Source of the DNA: CAZAAW01 sp964483325
GTDB taxonomy: Bacteria; Pseudomonadota; Alphaproteobacteria; Rhizobiales; Kaistiaceae
Assembly: GCA_964483325.1 (NCBI GenBank)
Contig: CAZAAW010000019.1
Location: 1-50,488, forward strand
Direction of reading: 5' to 3'
DNA length: 50,488 nucleotides
In this document: positions 1-7,650 of the stretch, piece after piece
How positions within the stretch are numbered: the stretch's first letter is position 1
How the letters are laid out: every line of letters starts with the position of its first letter
Notes under the pieces: generated by a model
What the model was told of the DNA's origin: nothing
What the model saw: the letters and a program-made list of their open reading frames with translations, nothing else
Databases searched by the model: none
Made by a program: the position numbers and the translations under genes

Positions 1-2290
1 CGGCGCAGGAGAAGTCGAGCCGCTCCTTGATGTTGACCGAATGCGCCGTGTTCTGCAGCGCGACGCCCATCTGCTCGGCGATCGCCATGAAGCGGTTGTT
101 GAACAGCTCCAGCAGCACCGGATCGGCGTCCGTGCCGATCGCAGCCTGCGGCGCACGCGCCTCCGCCCGCTTCAGCACGATGTGATCGTGGGCGGTGACC
201 CGCGCTGCCCAGCCCGGCTCGACGACGATCGTCTGATGCGGCTCGATGATCAGCGCCGGCCCGGCGATCCGGTGGCCGGGACGGAGGTCGGCGCGCAGAT
301 ACGTGCCGGCGTCGTGCCAGGCGCCCGACGAGAAGAAGCGGCTGCGGTCGGATGGCATGGCGACAGCGTCGGCGAGCGCCTGCTCCGGCTCGGCGAAGGC
401 CGCGCCGCCGCCTGCCGCTTCGACTTCAAGCTGCTCCAGAACAACAGCTTTGCCGGAAAAGGTGAATCCGAACAGCCTTTTGTGCGCAAGTTCGAAAGCC
501 GCGATCAGCGTCGCCGGCGTCGGAACGGCGGCTAAGGTGAAGGATGAGATTTCCTTAGCCGGATTCTCGAATAGAGGAACGGGGAGCGTCGAGTCGGAGC
601 CGTCGTAGCGAAGATGGGCGCGGCCGATAATGCGGATCTCTGAATCGCTTACGCCCTGAGCCTGAAGCGCCGTCGCGGCTTCGCTTGCCAGGGCTTCAGC
701 GGCGCCGGCGATCTCGTCCATCGGGTCGGGGTCGGCATCCATCCGCAGCAGCAAGGCGCGGCTGCGTGTCGTCGTGATCTGCGCCAGGCCCATGCCGTAG
801 GCGGAGAGGATCCCGGAGAGGGGATGCAGCAGCACGGCGCGGATGCCGAGCGCATCGGCGACGGCGCAGGCGTGCTGTCCGCCGGCGCCGCCGAAGCAGT
901 TGAGCGCGTAGTGCGTCACGTCATAGCCGCGCTGCACCGAGATCTTGCGGATGGCGTTGGCCATGTTCTCGACGGCGATGCGGATGAAGCCGTCGGCGAT
1001 CTCCTCCGGCGGCCGGTCGCCGCCGATCGCCAGCGCCATGCGGTCGAAGGCGAGCTTCACGGCCGCGGCGTCGAGCTGCTGGTCGTTCTTCGGCCCGAAG
1101 ATCGCCGGGAACCAGGGCGGCCGCAGCTTGCCGACCATGACATTGGCGTCCGTGAGGGTGAGCGGGCCGGCATTGCGGTAGCTCATCGGGCCGGGAGAGG
1201 CGCCGGCCGAATCCGGGCCGACGCGGAAGCGGCCGCCTTCGAAATGCAGGATGGAGCCGCCGCCGGCCGCCACGGTGTGGATGCGCATCATCGGGGCGCG
1301 GAGACGGACGCCGGCGACCTCGGTATCGAAGTCGCGCTCGTAGCCGCCGCCCTCGCTGCCGTCGAAATGGCAGACGTCGGTCGACGTGCCGCCCATGTCG
1401 AAGCCGATGACGCGGTCGAAACCGGCCAGCCGCGCCGTCTCCACCGCCGCCACGACACCGCCGGCCGGCCCCGACAGGACGGCGTCCTTGCCCTGGAATG
1501 CGGCCGCGTCGGTGAGGCCGCCGGACGACTGCATGAAGAGAAGCTGCGGCGCCGTGTCGGCTGCGCCGCCGAGCCGGCCGGCGACCGTCTCGATGTAGCG
1601 GCGCAGGATGGGCGAGAGGTAGGCGTCGGCGACGGTGGTGTCGCCGCGCCCGACGAACTTGACCAGCGGCGACACGGCGTGGCTCGCCGAGACCTGCCGG
1701 TAGCCAAGCCGAAGCGCCCGCTCGGCCACCATCCGCTCATGCTCCGGGTAGCGCCAGGCGTGCATGAAGGCGATGGCGACGGCCTCGATGCCGTCGGCGC
1801 GCGCCTGGCGCAGGATCGCATCGACGGCCGCCGGATCGGGCGCCGCTTCGACGGTGCCGTCGGCGCGGACGCGCTCGTCGATTTCGGCGACGCGCTCGTA
1901 GAGCATCTCCGGCTTGACGATCTTCTTGGCGAAGATGTCCCGCCGCGCCTGGTAGCCGATGCGCAGCGCATCGCGGAAGCCGCGCGTCACCAGGAACAGC
2001 ACGCGGTCGCCCTTGCGCTCCAGCAGCGCATTGGTGGCGACCGTCGTGCCCATGCGCACGGTGCCGATCCGTTCGGCGGGAATGCTGCCGCCGGGCGGCA
2101 CGCCGAGGAAGCCGGCGATGCCGGCGATGGCAGCATCGGGATAGGCGGGGCTTTCGGAGAGGAGCTTGCGGGCGTGCAGCCTGCCCTCCGGATCACGGGC
2201 GACGATATCGGTGAAGGTGCCGCCCCGGTCGATCCAGAAATCCCAAACGCCGTCCGCCAAGTCCATCTTCCTCGCGTTGAAGGCGGGCAT
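1..2290 (-). CDS. 5-oxoprolinase / hydantoinase A-B family protein, 3' end beyond window
   Basis: ATP-dependent ring-opening hydrolase of the HyuA/HyuB superfamily. The family opens 5-oxoproline (pyroglutamate) to glutamate or hydrolyses hydantoins in the cytoplasm. The frame is open for about 763 residues from ATG 2290 to the left edge. Near residues 18-30 is FWIDRGGTFTDIV, the actin-like N-terminal ATP motif of hydantoinase A. Near 297 is DMGGTSTDVCHFDG and near 464 FGGAGGQHACAVADALGI, both HyuA landmarks. The last visible residues include LLELFNNRFMAIAEQMG and SVNIKERLDFSCA, which begin a hydantoinase B domain in the same frame. This is therefore a one-chain A+B protein (about 1200 residues in the family), as in eukaryotic-type 5-oxoprolinase, rather than separate hyuA and hyuB genes. 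5-Oxoprolinase is the best reading; the substrate cannot be proved. The neighbouring gene on the same strand is cut off by a terminator, so this gene probably has its own promoter. Confidence 0.9.
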   Translation of the reverse strand, partial: MPAFNARKMDLADGVWDFWIDRGGTFTDIVARDPEGRLHARKLLSESPAYPDAAIAGIAGFLGVPPGGSIPAERIGTVRMGTTVATNALLERKGDRVLFLVTRGFRDALRIGYQARRDIFAKKIVKPEMLYERVAEIDERVRADGTVEAAPDPAAVDAILRQARADGIEAVAIAFMHAWRYPEHERMVAERALRLGYRQVSASHAVSPLVKFVGRGDTTVADAYLSPILRRYIETVAGRLGGAADTAPQLLFMQSSGGLTDAAAFQGKDAVLSGPAGGVVAAVETARLAGFDRVIGFDMGGTSTDVCHFDGSEGGGYERDFDTEVAGVRLRAPMMRIHTVAAGGGSILHFEGGRFRVGPDSAGASPGPMSYRNAGPLTLTDANVMVGKLRPPWFPAIFGPKNDQQLDAAAVKLAFDRMALAIGGDRPPEEIADGFIRIAVENMANAIRKISVQRGYDVTHYALNCFGGAGGQHACAVADALGIRAVLLHPLSGILSAYGMGLAQITTTRSRALLLRMDADPDPMDEIAGAAEALASEAATALQAQGVSDSEIRIIGRAHLRYDGSDSTLPVPLFENPAKEISSFTLAAVPTPATLIAAFELAHKRLFGFTFSGKAVVLEQLEVEAAGGGAAFAEPEQALADAVAMPSDRSRFFSSGAWHDAGTYLRADLRPGHRIAGPALIIEPHQTIVVEPGWAARVTAHDHIVLKRAEARAPQAAIGTDADPVLLELFNNRFMAIAEQMGVALQNTAHSVNIKERLDFSCA

Positions 2291-2337
2291 TGTGCGTGTC
2301 GGGCCGGCCGCGGCAAGGGCGATGCCGCCGGGCGGAC

Positions 2338-2366
2338 AAAAAAGAAGGGCTGCCGAAGCAGCCCTT
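2338..2366 (-). terminator. Intrinsic terminator of the YkuD gene
   Basis: Read on the minus strand, a 9-bp GC-rich stem (arms at 2358-2366 and 2345-2353) closes a stable TTCG tetraloop and is followed by TTCTTTTTT. This is a textbook rho-independent terminator for the leftward transcript of the L,D-transpeptidase gene. It isolates that gene from the oxoprolinase gene starting at 2290. Confidence 0.8.
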
Positions 2367-2480
2367 TCAGTTTACCGGCTTTCGCCGGGTGTGCCGCCGG
2401 TCACGCGGCACAGGGTGGAACGCAACGGAGGGAGGTCATTGCGTTCGGGGTGGGGAGGGGAGTCGGAAGGCGTCAGGCGG

Positions 2481-2936
2481 TCAGTTGGTGATGACGATCG
2501 AGGTGCTGTTGTTGCCGTAGGTGCGGACGAGGTCGAAGAAGATCGCCGCATGTTCCGGCGCAAGGCGGACGCAGCCATGCGAGGCCGGGCGGCCGAGATT
2601 GGCGACGGCGTCGGTAGCGTGGACGGCGTAGCCGCCATGGAAGAACACAGCCCACGGCATCGGCGCGTTGTCGTAGGTGCGCGAGCGGTGATGGCGCGAC
2701 AGCCACTGCGGCTGATAGGAGCCCTTGGGCGTCCGATAGCCGCTGCGGCCGGTCGACACGGTCCAGACATAGGTTTGCTGGGCGCCCGTCGGATGAACGA
2801 CGACGACTTCCATCTGCTGCTGGTCGATCGAGACGGTGGCGCGAATTCTTGTATCGGAGGGGCGCTCGCCAGCAGCGAAGGCCGGAGCGGTGCAGGCCAC
2901 CACAACAGCGGCGGCAATGACGGCGAGGATCTTCAT
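2481..2936 (-). CDS. Secreted L,D-transpeptidase (YkuD domain)
   Basis: Periplasmic enzyme expected to form 3-3 peptidoglycan cross-links or attach proteins to the wall by cysteine acyl transfer. It has 151 residues. Residues 1-21 are a Sec signal peptide (hydrophobic core, APAFA cleavage). The mature protein is a minimal YkuD domain ending in the catalytic signature: H100 and H106 in FFHGGYAVHAT, then S119-H120-G121-C122-V-R, with C122 the nucleophile. No LysM or PG-binding domain is present, so this is the short, single-domain class frequent in Rhizobiales. A purine-rich stretch (AAGGACC) precedes the ATG by about 8 nt. It is transcribed alone, with a terminator about 115 nt after its stop, and diverges from the J-domain gene. 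Which cross-link it makes cannot be told. Confidence 0.92.
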   Translation of the reverse strand: MKILAVIAAAVVVACTAPAFAAGERPSDTRIRATVSIDQQQMEVVVVHPTGAQQTYVWTVSTGRSGYRTPKGSYQPQWLSRHHRSRTYDNAPMPWAVFFHGGYAVHATDAVANLGRPASHGCVRLAPEHAAIFFDLVRTYGNNSTSIVITN

Positions 2937-3204
2937 GGTTCAGGTCCTTGAGGAAAGCGTGTTGCTTTTCGTTGCGGCGGTTGTACTCACGGGCTGTTGC
3001 GGAGCGATTGCGCCGGGCAGGAAAATGGTTTCGACGATGTTTCGTCGGCTGCCTTCTTGCGGCGCACGCCTTGAATGACCGCTGAACCAGGCTTGCAGGC
3101 GCCGTTCAGAAACCGGGTCGCGACAGATTGTTCGGCGGGCGAACTTGCCGCCGACAAGCCACGTTTGCCGCGATAGATTGGTGAGGGTCGAGGAAGAACC
3201 GGCA

Positions 3205-3900
3205 GTGGGAATCTGGACGAAATTGACGGCCGCGATCGGCAGCGGCACGGGCGCCATGGTCGACTGGATCAGCGCGGCGCTCGGCTGCACCCGCGATCCG
3301 GCGGAGAAGCGCCAGGTTGCCTTCTCCATCGCCATGGTCGGCCTGTCGGCCAAGATGGCGAAGGCCGACGGCGTCGTGACCCGCGACGAGGTCGAGGCGT
3401 TCCAACGCCTGTTCACCTTTCCCGCCAGCGAGCGCCGCAATGTCGAGCGCCTTTTCGATCTGGCGCGGCGCGACGTGGCCGGTTTCGAGGCCTATGCGGG
3501 GCGTATCGCATCGCTCTATCCGCCGGGCGACGCCATCCTCACCGATATCATCGACTGCTTGTTCGACATCGCCAAGGCCGACCGGCTGGTCCATGAGGCG
3601 GAGCTCGTCTTCATCGAGGAGGTGGCGCGCCGCTTCGGCATCGGCGAGGCGGCCTTCGAACGCATCAAGGCGCGTCATGTCGTGCCCGACGGCGGCGATC
3701 CCTATGCCGTGCTCGGGCTGACGCGCGGCATGCCGCTGGCCGAGATGCGCAAGCGCTACCGGCAGCTCGTGCGGGACAACCATCCCGACCGGATGGTCGC
3801 CCGCGGCGTGCCGCAGGAATTCGTCGCCAAGGCCACGGAGCGGCTGGCGGCGATCAATGTCGCCTGGGGGCGGGTCGAGGCGGACTTCCAGGGCGCATGA
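3205..3900 (+). CDS. TerB/J-domain (DjlA-like) co-chaperone
   Basis: 231 residues from GTG 3205, chosen because GAGGAAGAA lies about 7 nt upstream and because VGIWTKLTAAIG matches the usual beginning of the family; the frame remains open to 3145. Residues about 30-150 form a TerB-like all-alpha domain (AKMAKADGVVTRDEVEAF and a second copy near DIAKADRLVHEAELVFIEE). The C-terminal 65 residues are a J domain (DPYAVLGLTRGMPLAEMRKR) with an intact HPD motif in RDNHPDRM, so it should stimulate DnaK ATPase. DjlA of E. coli is membrane-anchored; here the N-terminus has only a weakly hydrophobic stretch, so anchoring is doubtful. It overlaps the amidase gene by 4 nt (ATGA), implying an operon. Confidence 0.9.
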   Translation: MGIWTKLTAAIGSGTGAMVDWISAALGCTRDPAEKRQVAFSIAMVGLSAKMAKADGVVTRDEVEAFQRLFTFPASERRNVERLFDLARRDVAGFEAYAGRIASLYPPGDAILTDIIDCLFDIAKADRLVHEAELVFIEEVARRFGIGEAAFERIKARHVVPDGGDPYAVLGLTRGMPLAEMRKRYRQLVRDNHPDRMVARGVPQEFVAKATERLAAINVAWGRVEADFQGA

Positions 3901-4625
3901 GCGGACCGCCACCGGCGTCGCCGAATCACGGGCCGCGGGCACCCGGAAAGCCGGTCGACATTCTGCTGCTGCACTATACCGGCATGCCGTCGGCCGCATC
4001 GGCGCTGCGCTGGCTGTGCGATCCCGCCGCGCAGGTCTCCTGCCATTATTTCGTCGACGAGGACGGCACGGTCCTGCAGCTTGTCGATGAAGACCGGCGC
4101 GCCTGGCATGCCGGCGCCTCGTGCTGGCAGGGCGAGACCGACATTAATTCGCGGTCGATCGGCATCGAGATCGTCAATCCCGGCCACCAGTTCGGCTATC
4201 GCGACTTTCCCGACGCCCAGGTGGCGGCGGTGATCGGCCTTTGCGCCAACATCCTGTCGCGGCATGCCATCCCGGCGGAGCGCGTCCTCGCCCATTCCGA
4301 CGTGGCGCCGGAGCGAAAATGCGATCCGGGCGAGCGCTTCCCCTGGCAGCGCCTTGCCGATGCCGGCATCGGCCTGTGGGCCCTGGCCGAGCCGGCCGAG
4401 GGCGAGGCACTGGCAACCGGAGCCTATGGACGGCCGGTGCGCGCGCTGCAGCGGCGGCTTGCCGCCTATGGCTACCGGATCGCGGAAACCGGCGTCTTCG
4501 ACTGGGAGACGGAGGCGGTGGTGACGGCCTTCCAGCGGCATTTCCGGCCCGGGAAGGTCGACGGCGTTGCCGATGCCCAGACATGCGCCACGCTCGATGC
4601 TCTTTTGGTCGCGTGCCGCCGCTGA
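3897..4625 (+). CDS. N-acetylmuramoyl-L-alanine amidase (Amidase_2 + PG-binding domain)
   Basis: Zinc amidase that cuts the MurNAc-L-Ala bond, of the AmpD/AmiD type (PGRP fold). It has 242 residues. Zinc ligands are visible at H26 (LLLHYTG), H133 (LAHSDVAP) and D143 (KCDPGE). SCHYFVDEDGTVLQLV and NSRSIGIEIVNPG are the family's core strands. Residues about 175-240 are a PG_binding_1 domain (RPVRALQRRLAAYGY, ending DGVADAQTCATLDALL). No signal peptide is visible, which argues for a cytoplasmic role in recycling anhydro-muropeptides; the C-terminal wall-binding domain is more like AmiD, so location is ambiguous. It is translationally coupled to the J-domain gene by a 4-nt overlap. Confidence 0.93.
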   Translation: MSGPPPASPNHGPRAPGKPVDILLLHYTGMPSAASALRWLCDPAAQVSCHYFVDEDGTVLQLVDEDRRAWHAGASCWQGETDINSRSIGIEIVNPGHQFGYRDFPDAQVAAVIGLCANILSRHAIPAERVLAHSDVAPERKCDPGERFPWQRLADAGIGLWALAEPAEGEALATGAYGRPVRALQRRLAAYGYRIAETGVFDWETEAVVTAFQRHFRPGKVDGVADAQTCATLDALLVACRR

Positions 4626-4661
4626 CTTTTTGTTAAAGTTTCATTGACTCTGATGGCGCGC

Positions 4662-5192
4662 ATGAAACCGACTGCCCTTTTCGTCCTCGCGCTGCTGGCG
4701 GCGCCCGCTGCCGGCTGCTCGCTTGTCGGCGCTCCGGCCGATTTCGGCGCGCCCCTTCGGACCGGCGCGACCGCTCCGCGCTCTGCCTATGCCGAGGAGG
4801 ATCGGCCGCGCTTGGCGGGGCGGGACGCCTATGCCGGGGCCATTGCCCGCGAGGCGGCGGCCAACGGCGTCCCGGCGGAACTGGGGACAGCGATGGTCGC
4901 CATCGAGAGCAACTACAATCCGCGCCTGACCGGCCAGCGCGGCGAGATCGGCCTGATGCAGATCAAGCTCGAGACCGCCCGGTCTCTCGGCTATGACGGC
5001 GACCGGGCCGGCCTCTACGATCCGGAGACCAATATCCGCTACGGCATGCGCTATCTCGGAGCGGCACGGCGCGCCGCCGGCGGAGACGTCTGCGGCACGG
5101 TCCTGCGCTATCAGGGCGGCCTTCGCGCCACGCGTCACAGCGACTGGACGCGCCAGTCCTGCGGCCGCGCCATGGCGCTCATGCGCGGTTGA
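4662..5192 (+). CDS. Lytic transglycosylase-like lipoprotein (SLT domain)
   Basis: Small SLT-fold enzyme expected to cleave the MurNAc-GlcNAc bond with 1,6-anhydro product at the outer membrane or in the periplasm. From ATG 4662 it has 176 residues; in-frame ATG 4653 and TTG 4644 are alternative starts, and none has a strong Shine-Dalgarno. Residues 1-18 are a lipoprotein-type signal ending PAAGC with C19 as likely lipid site; the lipobox lacks the preferred Leu at -3, so lipidation is probable rather than certain. The SLT core shows the catalytic Glu in MVAIESNYNP, then GEIGLMQIKLETARSLGY and NIRYGMRYLG, which are the conserved GLMQ and N-Y-G blocks. It follows the amidase by 36 nt, making a small wall-remodelling group. 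The rnpB promoter overlaps its stop codon. Confidence 0.88.
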   Translation: MKPTALFVLALLAAPAAGCSLVGAPADFGAPLRTGATAPRSAYAEEDRPRLAGRDAYAGAIAREAAANGVPAELGTAMVAIESNYNPRLTGQRGEIGLMQIKLETARSLGYDGDRAGLYDPETNIRYGMRYLGAARRAAGGDVCGTVLRYQGGLRATRHSDWTRQSCGRAMALMRG

Positions 5193-5216
5193 CCGCCCGG
5201 CCGGCGCTGCTTATCT
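5189..5216 (+). promoter_or_regulatory. Putative rnpB promoter
   Basis: TTGACC at 5189-5194 and TTATCT at 5211-5216 are separated by 16 nt, a good match to a housekeeping sigma-70 promoter. A start about 7 nt past the -10 falls at 5223-5224, exactly where the RNase P RNA P1 stem begins. The -35 overlaps the stop codon of the lytic transglycosylase gene. The call rests on sequence match and position only. Confidence 0.65.
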
Positions 5217-5223
5217 CCGCCTC

Positions 5224-5613
5224 GCCAGTCGGCCGGACGACCGCTGCGGCAAGGACCGAAAGGTCGCCGGAGAGGAAAGTCCGGGCTCCACGGAAACACG
5301 GTGCCGGGTAACGCCCGGCGGGGGCGACCCCAGGGAAAGTGCCACAGAAAGCAAACCGCCGGGCTGGTTCGCCAGCGCGGCAAGGGTGAAAGGGTGGGGT
5401 AAGAGCCCACCGCGGGACCGGTAACGGGACCGGCATGGTAAACCCCACCGGGAGCAAAACCGAATAGGGGCGGCGCGGGCGCAAGCCCGGCGGGTTTCCA
5501 CGCCAGCTGCCCGGGTTGGTTGCCTGAGATGTCCGGTAACGGACATCCTAGAGGAATGGTCGTCACGCGGCGGCAACGCCGTCATACAGAACCCGGCTTA
5601 TAGGCCGGCTGGC
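5224..5613 (+). ncRNA. rnpB: RNase P RNA (bacterial type A)
   Basis: Catalytic RNA of RNase P, which removes 5' leaders from pre-tRNAs. The 5' conserved block GAGGAAAGTCCGGGCTCC lies at 5271-5288. The internal landmarks ACAGAAAGCAAACCGCC and AAGGGTGAAAGGGTGGGGTA (from about 5385) and the 3' blocks AGAGGAATGGTCGTC (from 5550) and ACAGAACCCGGCTTA are all in the expected order. The ends pair as P1: CCAGTCGGCC (5225-5234) with GGCCGGCTGG (5603-5612). The length of about 390 nt is usual for alphaproteobacteria. A short TTTT follows the P1 stem. Exact ends are inferred from the P1 pairing. Confidence 0.95.
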
Positions 5614-5653
5614 ACATTTTCGCCGATGGCGGGCAGAAGCAGGAGGAAAGGCC

Positions 5654-6301
5654 ATGGCGTCCGACCCGCATGCCGGCCAGCCGGTTCTCTCGTCCGGCGC
5701 CACGCTTGCCGAGGCGCGCGCCGCCATGATCATGGTGCATGGCCGCGGCGCCGGCGCCGCCAACATCCTGTCGCTGGCCGAGGAGTTGGCGCGGCCCGAC
5801 GTCGCCTACATAGCGCCGCAGGCTGCCGGCAGCGTCTGGTATCCGCTGTCCTTTCTGGCGCCGCGGCAGGCGAACCAGCCTTATCTCGATTCAGCGCTTG
5901 GCGTCCTTGAACAGCTGACGGCGGAAATCGGCGCGGGCAGCATTCGTCAGGAGCGGATCATCCTGCTCGGCTTTTCGCAGGGCGGCTGCCTGGCGCTGGA
6001 CTTCGCGGCGCGCCACGGCGGCCGGTTCGGCGGCGTCGCGGCGCTGAGCGGCGGTCTGATCGGTGAGACCGTCGAGGCGGCGGATTATGACGGCGATCTT
6101 GCCGCAACGCCGGTCCTCATCGGCTGCAGCGACATCGACCCGCACATTCCGCTGGAGCGCGTCCGCCGGTCGGCCGAAATCTGCCGCAGCCTCGGCGCCG
6201 CGGTCGACGAGCGCATCTATCCCGGCATGGGGCACACCGTGAACGAGGATGAGGTGCTTTGGGTGCGGGCGCTCCTGGATCAGGTGGCGCCTCCGGCCTG
6301 A
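5654..6301 (+). CDS. Carboxylesterase / phospholipase family alpha/beta hydrolase
   Basis: Cytoplasmic serine hydrolase of the phospholipase/carboxylesterase family (Abhydrolase_2). It has 215 residues, the usual length. The oxyanion segment is MIMVHGRGAGAAN (near residue 26), the nucleophile elbow GFSQGGCLAL (near 113), the acidic residue lies in GCSDIDPHIP and the catalytic His in PGMGHTVNEDE near the C-terminus, so the triad is complete. ATG 5654 follows AGGAGGAAAGG (from about 5641), a strong ribosome site. It converges with a ring-cleaving dioxygenase gene; the stops are only 10 nt apart. Bacillus MhqD and MhqE are the same two families side by side in a quinone-stress regulon, so a joint detoxification role is a reasonable inference. 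The natural substrate is unknown. Confidence 0.87.
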   Translation: MASDPHAGQPVLSSGATLAEARAAMIMVHGRGAGAANILSLAEELARPDVAYIAPQAAGSVWYPLSFLAPRQANQPYLDSALGVLEQLTAEIGAGSIRQERIILLGFSQGGCLALDFAARHGGRFGGVAALSGGLIGETVEAADYDGDLAATPVLIGCSDIDPHIPLERVRRSAEICRSLGAAVDERIYPGMGHTVNEDEVLWVRALLDQVAPPA

Positions 6302-6311
6302 CGACGAAGCG

Positions 6312-7259
6312 TCAGAGCGGCCGCAGCCCCGCCTCGATCTCGGATCGGCGCGGCTCCAGGAAGGGCGGCAGCGCCAGCCTCTCGCCGAGCTTCTCCATGG
6401 GTTCGTCGCTGGCGAAGCCGGGGCCGTCGCTGGCGATCTCGAAGAGGACGCCGTTCGGCTCGCGAAAATAGAGGCTGCGGAAATAGTAGCGGTCGATCCT
6501 GCCGCTGTTGGGGATGCGCAGCGCCTTCAGCCGCTCGGCCCAGGCGTCGTATTCGGCAAAGTCCGGCGTGCGGAAGGCGACGTGATGGACGCCGCCGGCG
6601 CCCTGCCGGGCCGGCGGCAGATCGGGCTGGACGGCGACGTGAAGCTCCGCCGCCGGGCCGCCATCGCCCATGGCGAAGACATGAACGGTATCGTGCGGCC
6701 GCTCCGGATACGGGAAGTCGCGCACCTTGCGCATGTTCATGACCTCGGTCAGCACCGCCTCTGTCGGCGCCAGCTCCGGCACGCTCATGGTGATGGGGCC
6801 GAGGCCGCGGATCTGGTGCTCCGGCGGCACGGGGCTGCCGGGCCATGGATGGGCTGGGCCGTGGCCGCCGTCGCCGACGAGGCTGAGGCGCTGGCCTTCC
6901 GGGTCCTCGAAGTCGAGGCCGATGCGGCCGTCATGCTCCCGCACGTCGCCCATGGCGACGCCGCGCTCGGCGAGATGGTTGTGCCACCACATGACGCTGT
7001 CCTCGCCGGCGACGCGGAAGGCAGTGCGGGTGACGCTGTTGTTGCCGCGCCGCTCGTTCGGCACCGCCCAGTCGAAGAAGGTGATGTCGGTGCCGGGGGA
7101 GGCGAGACCGTCGGCATAGAACAGGTGGTAGGCGCTGACGTCGTCCTGGTTGACGGTCTTCTTGACCAGCCGGAGCCCCAGTTCGCGCGTGTAGAAGCGC
7201 AGATTGCCGGGCGCATCGGCGGTTATCGCCGTCAGGTGATGGATGCCGGTGAGTTGCAT
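6312..7259 (-). CDS. Ring-cleaving dioxygenase (two-domain glyoxalase fold)
   Basis: VOC-superfamily protein related to MhqA/MhqE/MhqO of Bacillus and to the PcpA/LinE type of hydroquinone dioxygenase, which use Fe(II) and O2 to open hydroquinone-like rings. It has 315 residues from ATG 7259, chosen because AGGAGA stands just upstream and TGIHHLTAITADAPGN is the family's standard beginning; the frame runs on to 7451 without family similarity. Metal-ligand candidates are the His in GIHHLT (N-terminal module), the His in GGVHHVAFRT (near residue 205) and the Glu in GVLFEIASDGPGF (near 270), giving the expected His-His-Glu facial triad. GLRLVKKTVNQDD and HLFYADGLASPGT are typical of the MhqO group. 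It converges with the carboxylesterase gene and diverges from mraZ. Substrate specificity is not readable. Confidence 0.88.
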   Translation of the reverse strand: MQLTGIHHLTAITADAPGNLRFYTRELGLRLVKKTVNQDDVSAYHLFYADGLASPGTDITFFDWAVPNERRGNNSVTRTAFRVAGEDSVMWWHNHLAERGVAMGDVREHDGRIGLDFEDPEGQRLSLVGDGGHGPAHPWPGSPVPPEHQIRGLGPITMSVPELAPTEAVLTEVMNMRKVRDFPYPERPHDTVHVFAMGDGGPAAELHVAVQPDLPPARQGAGGVHHVAFRTPDFAEYDAWAERLKALRIPNSGRIDRYYFRSLYFREPNGVLFEIASDGPGFASDEPMEKLGERLALPPFLEPRRSEIEAGLRPL

Positions 7260-7531
7260 GGGAGTCTCCTTCGCCGCATGGACCGGCGGCTGGGCGGGAC
7301 CACGACTGCTCGGCTGACTATCTAGGCGAGCCGCGCAGTCCAGCCAAGCTCGGGCTCCCTCTGCCGGTTCCAGCCGGCACGAGGCAACGGCGGTGCGCGA
7401 GGCGACCGAACCGATCGCCAACACCGCGGATTGCCTGGGCTTTCGGTCCAATACCGAAAATTAAGCTTAACAGACCATGCTGCTCCGTCCGCATGCAGGA
7501 CCAGCAGCCGTGGGATCTGACTCCATTGACG

Positions 7532-7565
7532 CCCATGAAATCCCCATGCTATCCCATGACATCCC
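7532..7565 (-). promoter_or_regulatory. Candidate MraZ operator (phased TGGG-type repeats)
   Basis: CCCAT occurs at 7532, 7543 and 7553 and CCC again at 7563. On the minus strand this reads as ATGGG units repeating every 10-11 nt. MraZ of E. coli autoregulates the dcw promoter by binding direct GTGGG-type repeats with a 10-nt period upstream of mraZ. Position (about 165 nt before the mraZ start), period and TGGG core fit. The orientation is opposite to the E. coli case, so this is a suggestion only. Confidence 0.4.
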
Positions 7566-7650
7566 GGTTCGAGGCGTATCTGGCCGTCAACCCGAGGCTG
7601 CGCGTGCTGCGGCTCGGGACCGGGTGTCCGCATGTCCGCGGCAGGGCGCA

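Noticed and set aside
824..2491. A 555-codon open frame on the plus strand opposite the oxoprolinase gene
   Set aside because: The composition is Arg/Ala/Gly/Asp-rich with no motif, and the minus strand carries clear HyuA motifs. It is a GC-rich antisense shadow.
7461..7471. TTAAGCTTAAC upstream of mraZ as a CtrA box
   Set aside because: The two TTAA halves are only 2 nt apart; CtrA needs 7.
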